Assembly (NCBI GenBank): GCA_012840755.1
Contig: DUWA01000117.1
Location: 1-8,867 of the forward strand
Direction of reading: 5' to 3'
From: Mycoplasmatota bacterium
Lineage (GTDB): Bacteria; Bacillota_I; Bacilli_A; RF39; UBA660
DNA: 8,867 nt
The position numbers and the translations under genes were made by a program. Shown in pieces: positions 1 to 4,660 of this stretch. The notes beneath the pieces are model-generated. The model had not been told where the DNA came from. It did not search any database and worked only from the letters and a program-made list of their open reading frames with translations. The first letter of the stretch is position 1, and each line of letters begins with the position of its first letter.

Positions 1-7
1 GGATTAT

Positions 8-15
8 GATAATAT
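8..15 (+). promoter_or_regulatory. possible -10 element upstream of lemA (promoter cut by window edge)
   Basis: The string TATGATAATAT at about 5-15 resembles the extended -10 motif (TG, one base, TATAAT-like) seen more clearly before pduL and ywiB in this window. GATAAT at 8-13 matches TATAAT at five of six positions. Any -35 box would lie left of the window, so this cannot be confirmed. It would give a leader of roughly 55-60 nt before the lemA start. Confidence 0.35.
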
Positions 16-17
16 AC

Positions 18-57
18 TAGTCAGATTTTAATACAAAATCTCTCTTGTAACTGACTA
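18..57 (+). promoter_or_regulatory. inverted repeat in lemA leader
   Basis: TAGTCAG at 18-24 is the exact reverse complement of CTGACTA at 51-57. Nested just inside the left arm is a second small hairpin, ATTTT (25-29) with AAAAT (35-39) around a five-base loop. No T-run follows, so it is not a simple terminator. It could be a leader RNA structure or an operator for a dimeric regulator, placed just downstream of the possible -10 box. Function unknown. Confidence 0.35.
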
Positions 58-79
58 TATATATCATACAAGGATATAT

Positions 80-634
80 ATGAAATTAGGTTTAATTATA
101 TTTTTAGTTGTAGTATTTTTAATTGTTATGTATGTTATTTCAACATATAATTTATTAGTTAGATTAAGAAACATGGTAAAGGATCAATGGGCACAAATAG
201 ATGTTTTAATTAAAAGAAGAGCGGATTTGATACCAAATTTAGTAGAAACTGTAAAAGGTTATGCTAAACATGAAAAAGATACATTTGAGGCTGTAATTTC
301 AGCACGTAATAAAGCAATGAGTGCTACAACTACAGAATCAGAAATGGAGGCAAATGGGGAATTAACTCAAGCATTAGGAAGACTTTTTGCTATCGCAGAA
401 GCATATCCTGAACTTAAGGCTAATACTAATTTTCAGGATTTACAAAATAATTTAAAAGAAACAGAAGATAAAATATCTTTTGCACGTCAATTTTATAATG
501 ATGCGGTACTTAGTTATAAGAATAAACTAGAAATGTTTCCATCAAATATAGTAGCGAACTTATTCAATTTTAAAAGTGAACCATTCTTTGAAGCAACTGG
601 TACAGATAGAGAAGTTCCTAAAGTTCAATTTTAA
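80..634 (+). CDS. lemA: LemA family membrane-anchored protein
   Basis: A 184-residue protein of the usual LemA size. Residues 4-22 form one hydrophobic membrane segment. They are followed by YNLLVRLRN and the family hallmark RRADLIPNLV (46-55) with VKGYAKHE right after it. The rest is predicted to be an alpha-helical, coiled-coil-like domain. It ends in a conserved C-terminal block, FYNDAV...YKNKLEMFPSNIVA (MFPSNIVA at 152-159). The start is ATG at 80, preceded by AAGGA at 70-74. LemA proteins are widespread in bacteria, and their biochemical role is unsettled. They often sit beside DUF2207 or TPM-domain membrane proteins, as here, and an envelope role is inferred. A terminator-like hairpin follows directly after the stop. 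A second, diverged LemA paralogue lies at 3239-3781. Family assignment is very secure; function is not. Confidence 0.95.
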   Translation: MKLGLIIFLVVVFLIVMYVISTYNLLVRLRNMVKDQWAQIDVLIKRRADLIPNLVETVKGYAKHEKDTFEAVISARNKAMSATTTESEMEANGELTQALGRLFAIAEAYPELKANTNFQDLQNNLKETEDKISFARQFYNDAVLSYKNKLEMFPSNIVANLFNFKSEPFFEATGTDREVPKVQF

Positions 635-657
635 GGTTTACTCGGTAAACCTTTTTT
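633..657 (+). terminator. rho-independent terminator-like hairpin between lemA and the DUF2207 gene
   Basis: GGTTTAC (635-641), loop TCG, and GTAAACC (645-651) pair perfectly. The A's of the lemA stop codon extend the stem by two A-T pairs, and six T's follow (652-657). This is a textbook intrinsic terminator. Only 19 nt separate it from the next ATG, with no visible promoter between, so it probably acts as a partial terminator or a 3'-end stabiliser inside the operon. Confidence 0.8.
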
Positions 658-676
658 AATTAGGAAGGGAAAAATT

Positions 677-2731
677 ATGAAAAAAATATATATAAAGATA
701 ATATTATTTTTATTATTGATTTGCCCGATTAATGCATATGCAAAAGAGGGAATTGATGAATATTATATTGATGCTACAGTACAAGAAAATGGTGATTTAG
801 TTGTTAAAGAATTTTTTACTTTAACAGGAACTTATAATGGTATGGAGCGAATTATTAATTATCGCAGCGATTATATAAGTAAATTCGGCGGCACTTTATC
901 GTCTTTTAGTAATAGCGAAATTTATAATGGTAATAGTATTACAATGGAAATTATTAAAGGCGTTTCTAAAAACTTTACTAGTTTTAATGAACTAAATAAA
1001 AATGGTGATATTTTTAATAAAGTTAGTTCAGCAACCAAAGGGGATTATGGTAAATATGTAGAGGAAATTACTAGTGTTGGAAAGAATTATTTAATATATA
1101 ATCCTAGTAAAAAGAATAAGGCTTTCTATCTTGAATACACAATTGGTAATTTAGGTATTGTACATAAAGATATCGCAGAAATAGGTTGGAATATATTTAC
1201 AAACATGAATGAACACATTAATCATTTAGAAATTTATATTCATATACCAAACAACACTGAGTTGTTACGTGCATGGGCACATGGTCCGTATTACGGAAAT
1301 ATTGAGCTAATTGATATTAACACACTTAAAATTACTGTTGATGATTTGGAAGCTAATACAGCTATTGATACAAGGTTTGTATTTGATAAGAAAGTTATTA
1401 ATAATTCTAATAAAAAAACTGGGGTAGTAGCCTTTGATAAGATTATTGAGATAGAAACTGATTTAGCTAATAAAGCAAATTTAGAACGTGAAATATATTA
1501 TAAACAGTTAGAAGAAAATGCTAAAAATGCTGTTTTATATGCTGAGGAAAATATTTCTCGTAGTAATTATCAATCTGCTTATTACATTGTTGATAAACTA
1601 AAAAATGGTGAGTTAAAAAATAACTTGCTAGAAAGATTAGAAATTGTTTTAAACAAAGTTGAAAAAAAGGAAAAAATAATAAGAATTGCTAACTCGGTTT
1701 CAGCTTTAGGCTGGACAGTAGGTCTTGTAATAATTATAAATAAAATTTATAAAAAGCACGATAAGGAATATGAGTCTGTTTTTAAAGGAAAATATTATCG
1801 GGATTTTCCTGAAGAATATGGGCCAGAAATAGTTGGTTATTTAATTAATAAAAAAATATCTAATAATGATTTATCTGCAGCTATATTAAATTTAATCTAT
1901 AAAAAGATTATTACTTTTATACCAGCTGATAAAAATAACAAAGATTTTATTTTTAAAAAAGTAGACGGTGTTTTAATAGAACAAAGTGAAGAGAAACTAG
2001 TTAAATTTATTTTTGACTCTGATGATAATAATGAAATTAAGTTATCGGAATTGAAGAAAAGAGCTAATAAATCATATGATAGTTTTATTAGATCATATAC
2101 TGATTGGAAAGATACAGTAAAAATTGAAGCTGAAGGAAAACATTTTTTCGAAGATAAAACACTTATAAAAACAATGGGAGTTTTGTATACAATTTTAGGT
2201 ATAGCTATAGCTTGTATATTTCTCACTTTTGACATTTCCATACTATTAAATGTAATAATAATAATACTTGCTGTAATATCGTTATTTTACTTTATTTCAT
2301 TTACTAAAAGAAGTGAAAAAGGTAATGAAGATTATTCTAAATGGATGGCTTTAAAAAATTTTATGAATGATTTTGGAAGAATGGACAGTAAAGATTTACC
2401 TGAGATAGTATTATGGGAAAAGTACCTAGTATATGCAGTTAGTTTAGGATGTGCAGATAAATTATCAAAAACGATGAAGATAAAAGTACAAGAACTACAA
2501 GAAAATAATATGTTACCTAATAGTACTATGTTTGATATGTATTATTTCAATCGTATATTGCTATTTAATAATAGTATTAAAAAAACACTAAACACGGCTG
2601 TTAATAGCGCTTACACAGCTAAAAATGCTAATAGCAGTAGTTCTTCTGGTGGAGGATTTGGCGGTGGATTTTCTGGCGGTAGTTTCGGTGGTGGCTCATT
2701 TGGAGGCGGAGGCGGAGGCGGACGCTTCTAG
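677..2731 (+). CDS. DUF2207 family predicted membrane protein with Gly-rich tail
   Basis: A 684-residue protein. Residues 1-22 look like a signal peptide: MKKIYIKI, a hydrophobic core, then AYA before KEG. The extracytoplasmic DUF2207 domain follows, to about residue 240, with DLVVKEFFTLTGTYNG typical of the family. A membrane segment lies near 337-356 (SVSALGWTVGLVIIINKIYK), then a cytoplasmic part, then a paired membrane hairpin at about 498-542. The family signature LWEKYLVYAVSLG is at 579-591. The protein ends in a low-complexity Ser/Gly tail (653-684, SSSSSGGGFGGGF...GGRF), also usual in this family. The start is ATG 677 after GGAAGGGA. Molecular function is unknown. The adjacent lemA is a recurrent partner, suggesting a shared envelope process. 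Expression may depend on read-through of the hairpin at 633-657. Confidence 0.9.
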   Translation: MKKIYIKIILFLLLICPINAYAKEGIDEYYIDATVQENGDLVVKEFFTLTGTYNGMERIINYRSDYISKFGGTLSSFSNSEIYNGNSITMEIIKGVSKNFTSFNELNKNGDIFNKVSSATKGDYGKYVEEITSVGKNYLIYNPSKKNKAFYLEYTIGNLGIVHKDIAEIGWNIFTNMNEHINHLEIYIHIPNNTELLRAWAHGPYYGNIELIDINTLKITVDDLEANTAIDTRFVFDKKVINNSNKKTGVVAFDKIIEIETDLANKANLEREIYYKQLEENAKNAVLYAEENISRSNYQSAYYIVDKLKNGELKNNLLERLEIVLNKVEKKEKIIRIANSVSALGWTVGLVIIINKIYKKHDKEYESVFKGKYYRDFPEEYGPEIVGYLINKKISNNDLSAAILNLIYKKIITFIPADKNNKDFIFKKVDGVLIEQSEEKLVKFIFDSDDNNEIKLSELKKRANKSYDSFIRSYTDWKDTVKIEAEGKHFFEDKTLIKTMGVLYTILGIAIACIFLTFDISILLNVIIIILAVISLFYFISFTKRSEKGNEDYSKWMALKNFMNDFGRMDSKDLPEIVLWEKYLVYAVSLGCADKLSKTMKIKVQELQENNMLPNSTMFDMYYFNRILLFNNSIKKTLNTAVNSAYTAKNANSSSSSGGGFGGGFSGGSFGGGSFGGGGGGGRF
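2702..2722 (+). repeat. GGAGGC hexanucleotide tandem repeat in the Gly-rich tail
   Basis: Three and a half copies of GGAGGC encode the Gly run near the C-terminus of the DUF2207 protein. This patch is strikingly G-rich against the AT-rich background. It reflects the amino acid composition, but it also contains repeated Shine-Dalgarno-like GGAGG strings just before the stop codon. Six-base units would change the length without shifting the frame. Confidence 0.7.
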
Positions 2732-2744
2732 CGGGTTTTGTTAT

Positions 2745-2778
2745 AAAAAAAAGGAATATATGCATATTCTTTTTTTTT
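2745..2778 (+). terminator. bidirectional intrinsic terminator after the DUF2207 gene
   Basis: GAATAT (2754-2759) and ATATTC (2764-2769) pair around a four-base loop (ATGC). They are flanked by an A-run (2745-2752) and a run of nine T's (2770-2778), which can lengthen the stem. It lies 14 nt after the DUF2207 stop codon. The T-run serves the plus strand, and the A-run would allow activity on the minus strand too, though no minus-strand gene ends here. Confidence 0.75.
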
Positions 2779-2779
2779 A

Positions 2780-2785
2780 TATAAT
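2780..2785 (+). promoter_or_regulatory. possible -10 box for gerQ
   Basis: TATAAT at 2780-2785 lies directly after the upstream terminator and 24 nt before the gerQ start. No convincing -35 box sits 17 nt upstream, because that space is the terminator hairpin. Sporulation sigma factors use other consensus sequences, and I could not fit a sigma-E or sigma-K promoter with confidence, so the assignment is weak. Confidence 0.3.
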
Positions 2786-2809
2786 AAGATTTATCGAAAG
2801 GGTGATTTT

Positions 2810-3190
2810 ATGAATAATGAACTTTATGGAAATCCATATACAAATGTTCCAATATATCCAAATGCAACTGCATTAACCAAACCTCAAGCAGGTGCAAATT
2901 TTGCAAATACTATGCCTATTACAAACCAATTACCTATGGAACAATCTTATATTGAAAATATTTTAAGACTAAATAAAGGAAAAAAGGTAAGAGTACATAT
3001 GACTTTCCCAGATTCTATTGAATGGAGAGATAGGGAATTTAGTGGGATTATTGAGGAATCAGGAAGAGATCACATAATATTAAGTGAACCTTCAACAGGG
3101 AAGTGGCAATTACTTTTAATGTTATATGTAGATTATATTTCTTTTGATGAACCAATAAATTATAGCCAACAATTCATACCAACTACTTAG
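2810..3190 (+). CDS. gerQ: GerQ-like spore coat protein
   Basis: A 126-residue protein. Residues 1-40 are a disordered Pro/Asn/Tyr/Thr-rich segment. Residues 43-118 carry the conserved GerQ core: MEQSYIENILRLNKGK, then VRVHMTFPDSIEW, then FSGIIEESGRDHIILSEPSTGKWQLLLMLYVDYISFDEPI. In Bacillus subtilis GerQ is an inner coat protein needed for the cortex-lytic enzyme CwlJ to work in germination, and it is crosslinked by transglutaminase. The Lys cluster at the extreme N-terminus of the B. subtilis protein is absent here (MNNELYGN; first Lys is residue 24). The start is ATG 2810, with GGGTGAT ending 3 nt before it. The core match is strong. That the host forms spores is inferred from this gene. 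Confidence 0.88.
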   Translation: MNNELYGNPYTNVPIYPNATALTKPQAGANFANTMPITNQLPMEQSYIENILRLNKGKKVRVHMTFPDSIEWRDREFSGIIEESGRDHIILSEPSTGKWQLLLMLYVDYISFDEPINYSQQFIPTT

Positions 3191-3193
3191 TAA

Positions 3194-3222
3194 TTGATAT
3201 ATTAAAAATTATTTGATATAAT
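3194..3222 (+). promoter_or_regulatory. promoter of the second lemA-like gene
   Basis: TTGATA (3194-3199), a 17-bp spacer, and TATAAT (3217-3222) preceded by TG at 3214-3215 form a near-consensus vegetative promoter with an extended -10. The expected start point is near 3229, leaving a leader of only about 10 nt that holds little more than the ribosome-binding site. Confidence 0.75.
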
Positions 3223-3223
3223 T

Positions 3224-3235
3224 ATCACAGGTGAT
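3224..3235 (+). promoter_or_regulatory. palindrome ATCAC-AG-GTGAT covering the lemA2 ribosome-binding site
   Basis: ATCAC (3224-3228) and GTGAT (3231-3235) are exact reverse complements around AG. The right arm is part of the AGGTGAT Shine-Dalgarno sequence, and the whole palindrome overlaps the predicted transcription start. It could be an operator, or it may arise by chance from the GGTGAT motif. Transcripts starting near 3229 would lack the left arm, so an RNA hairpin is unlikely for this promoter. Confidence 0.35.
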
Positions 3236-3238
3236 GTT

Positions 3239-3781
3239 ATGGACTTATTTTTTGGCCTTATAATAGTGGCAATTGTATGTATTTTATTTATAACATATGT
3301 GTCAATTTATAATGTATATCAATCATATATAATTAGAATAAATGAAGCTGAATCAAATATTGATTCTACACTTAGAAAAAGATTTGACCTTTTAAGTAAA
3401 TCAATAGGTATTATAAAGGCCAGCTGTGATATAGATGGAGAGATTTTAGAAAACATTGTTAAACTTAGATCTAGAAAATTAAGTAACTTCGAACTTGACC
3501 GACAACTTTATGATTCTATAAATGAGTTTAACACATATAAAGAAAAGTATAAGGAATTATCAAATGTAGAGTCTTTTGTTAAAATTGAGCAAGCATTAAC
3601 AGATTCAGAAACAGAAATCTTTGCACTAAGAAAGTATTATAATGATATAATTACTAAATATAATAAAATGATAAGGATGTTTCCAAGTAATATAGTAGCA
3701 AGACTTTGTAAATATCAAACTAAGACATATTTTGATGGTAAAAATATGGAAGATGAAATTATAAACGATTTTAAATTATAA
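3239..3781 (+). CDS. divergent LemA-like membrane protein
   Basis: A 180-residue protein with the LemA layout. Residues 4-25 form a hydrophobic anchor followed by YN. A helical domain then ends in the block RKYYNDIITKYNKMIR and MFPSNIVA (147-154), nearly identical to the same block in the canonical LemA at 80-634. The hallmark after the anchor is degraded: RRADLIPNLV is replaced by RKRFDLLSKS (46-55), and the KGYAKHE stretch is lost. It is therefore a paralogue with relaxed or altered function rather than a redundant copy. The start is ATG 3239, with AGGTGAT ending 3 nt upstream. It lies 48 nt after gerQ, has its own strong promoter and is followed by a terminator. A link to spore or envelope function is only suggested by position. 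Confidence 0.82.
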   Translation: MDLFFGLIIVAIVCILFITYVSIYNVYQSYIIRINEAESNIDSTLRKRFDLLSKSIGIIKASCDIDGEILENIVKLRSRKLSNFELDRQLYDSINEFNTYKEKYKELSNVESFVKIEQALTDSETEIFALRKYYNDIITKYNKMIRMFPSNIVARLCKYQTKTYFDGKNMEDEIINDFKL

Positions 3782-3807
3782 CTGTTATTAAATAACAGTT
3801 TTTTTAT
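3780..3807 (+). terminator. intrinsic terminator after lemA2
   Basis: AACTGTTAT (3780-3788) and ATAACAGTT (3792-3800) form a perfect 9-bp stem with a TAA loop, followed by a T-run. It starts within the lemA2 stop codon, so the gene and its terminator share bases. The T-run lies where the -35 region of the pduL promoter would be. Confidence 0.88.
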
Positions 3808-3815
3808 TTTGAAAA

Positions 3816-3826
3816 TATGATATAAT
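3816..3826 (+). promoter_or_regulatory. extended -10 promoter of pduL
   Basis: TATGATATAAT contains TG (3818-3819), one base, and a perfect TATAAT (3821-3826). A -35 box at the usual distance would fall in the T-run of the preceding terminator (about 3798-3803). Recognition probably relies on the extended -10. The predicted start is near 3833, about 22 nt before the pduL ATG and upstream of the AGGGAGGA ribosome-binding site (3843-3850). Confidence 0.65.
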
Positions 3827-3854
3827 TATTATTGGAAATAATAGGGAGGAATAT

Positions 3855-4424
3855 ATGAAAGTTAGTATTGGTGTTTCGAATAGACATGTTCATCTTTGTG
3901 AGGAAGATCTTAAAAAACTATTTGGAGATGACTATAAACTTGAAATAGGAAAGGAAATTAATCAACCTGGACAGTATGCTTCTACTGCAAAAGTTAGTAT
4001 AAAAACAAACAAGGCAATTATTGAAAACGTAAGAATATTAGGTCCAACAAGAAAATATTCTCAAGTAGAAATTTCTATGACGGATGCATATAAATTAGGT
4101 TTAAATCCACCTGTTAGAGAATCTGGTGATTTAGCTAATAGTGCACCTATTACAATAGTTGGTCCTTTAGCAGAAATTAATTTAGAAAACGGTTGCATAA
4201 TTGCGGACAGACATATACATATTACAAAAGAAGAAGCAATCGAAAAAGGTTTAGATAAGGTGAAAACAGTATCAGTAAAAGTCGAAGGTGAAAAAGGTGG
4301 AATTTTAGAAAATGTTAAAATTAAAATAAGCGAAGAAGCATATTTTGAATTACATATTGATACTGACGATGCTAATGCCCATTTAATTAAAAGTGGGGAT
4401 TTTGGTACAATTATATATGAATAG
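3855..4424 (+). CDS. pduL: phosphate propanoyltransferase / phosphotransacetylase, PduL type
   Basis: A 189-residue protein covering the whole PduL family. PduL transfers acyl groups between CoA and phosphate (acetyl- or propanoyl-CoA to the acyl phosphate) and is not related to Pta. The two His-rich zinc motifs are intact: SNRHVHL at 8-14 and ADRHIHI at 117-123. Also present are QPGQYA (37-42), GPTRKYSQVEIS (63-74), PVRESGDLANSAP (86-98) and ELHIDTDDANA (165-175). The protein starts directly at the catalytic domain, with no N-terminal microcompartment-targeting helix, and no shell-protein genes are nearby. It is probably a cytosolic enzyme of the acetyl-CoA/acetyl-phosphate/acetate ATP-yielding route. 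ATG 3855 is well placed after AGGGAGGA. The next gene overlaps its end by 8 nt, which implies translational coupling. Confidence 0.95.
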   Translation: MKVSIGVSNRHVHLCEEDLKKLFGDDYKLEIGKEINQPGQYASTAKVSIKTNKAIIENVRILGPTRKYSQVEISMTDAYKLGLNPPVRESGDLANSAPITIVGPLAEINLENGCIIADRHIHITKEEAIEKGLDKVKTVSVKVEGEKGGILENVKIKISEEAYFELHIDTDDANAHLIKSGDFGTIIYE

Positions 4425-4635
4425 TTTTAAAATATGTAATAAGTGTAAATCTACTAATGTAGATAGGTTAATTAATAAAATAAAAGAATTAGATAAAAAC
4501 TCAGTTATTGAAACTGGTTGTGTAAATGTATGTGGTATTGGTATGAGAAAACCTTTCGTAATTCATAACGATATACTAATAATAGCAGACGACATAGATG
4601 AACTAATAAAAAAGATACAAGAAAAAATAAAATAA
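4417..4635 (+). CDS. small four-cysteine protein, DUF1450 (YuzB)-like
   Basis: A 72-residue protein starting at ATG 4417, inside the last codons of pduL. It has an N-terminal CNKC pair (Cys7, Cys10), then GCVNVCG with Cys35 and Cys39, then KPFVIHNDILIIADDIDELIKKI. That is the pattern of DUF1450/YuzB: GC...CG, a Pro/Phe-bearing strand, then a 'value-D-eeLl' helix. The fold resembles a thioredoxin-like ferredoxin, and four cysteines could hold a metal or an Fe-S cluster, but no function is established. GTG 4393 or TTG 4402 could extend it by 8 or 5 residues. ATG 4417 is preferred, although its ribosome-binding site is weak and translation may be coupled to pduL. A terminator overlaps its stop codon. 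Confidence 0.65.
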   Translation: MNSFKICNKCKSTNVDRLINKIKELDKNSVIETGCVNVCGIGMRKPFVIHNDILIIADDIDELIKKIQEKIK

Positions 4636-4660
4636 AAATGATATTTGAATATCATTTTTT
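4634..4660. terminator. bidirectional terminator between converging genes
   Basis: AAAAATGATATT (4634-4645) and AATATCATTTTT (4648-4659) are perfectly complementary, giving a long A-T-rich stem with a tiny loop. A T-run lies on the plus side and an A-run on the minus side. It fills the 24 nt between the stop codon of the DUF1450-like gene and that of the PBP gene on the other strand, and overlaps the former. It probably serves both transcripts. Confidence 0.88.

Noticed and set aside
1897..2241. Open frame of 114 codons on the minus strand inside the DUF2207 gene
   Set aside because: It is fully antisense to a well-supported gene, resembles no family I know, and has the Ser/Leu/Ile-rich composition expected from AT-rich antisense reading.
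2625..2813. Open frame of 62 codons in another plus frame over the DUF2207 tail and terminator
   Set aside because: Its sequence is the frame-shifted Gly-rich repeat plus the terminator hairpin, so it is not a credible protein.
3855..4635. Microcompartment (Pdu/Eut) operon
   Set aside because: No shell-protein, dehydratase or aldehyde dehydrogenase genes flank pduL, and no encapsulation helix is present.
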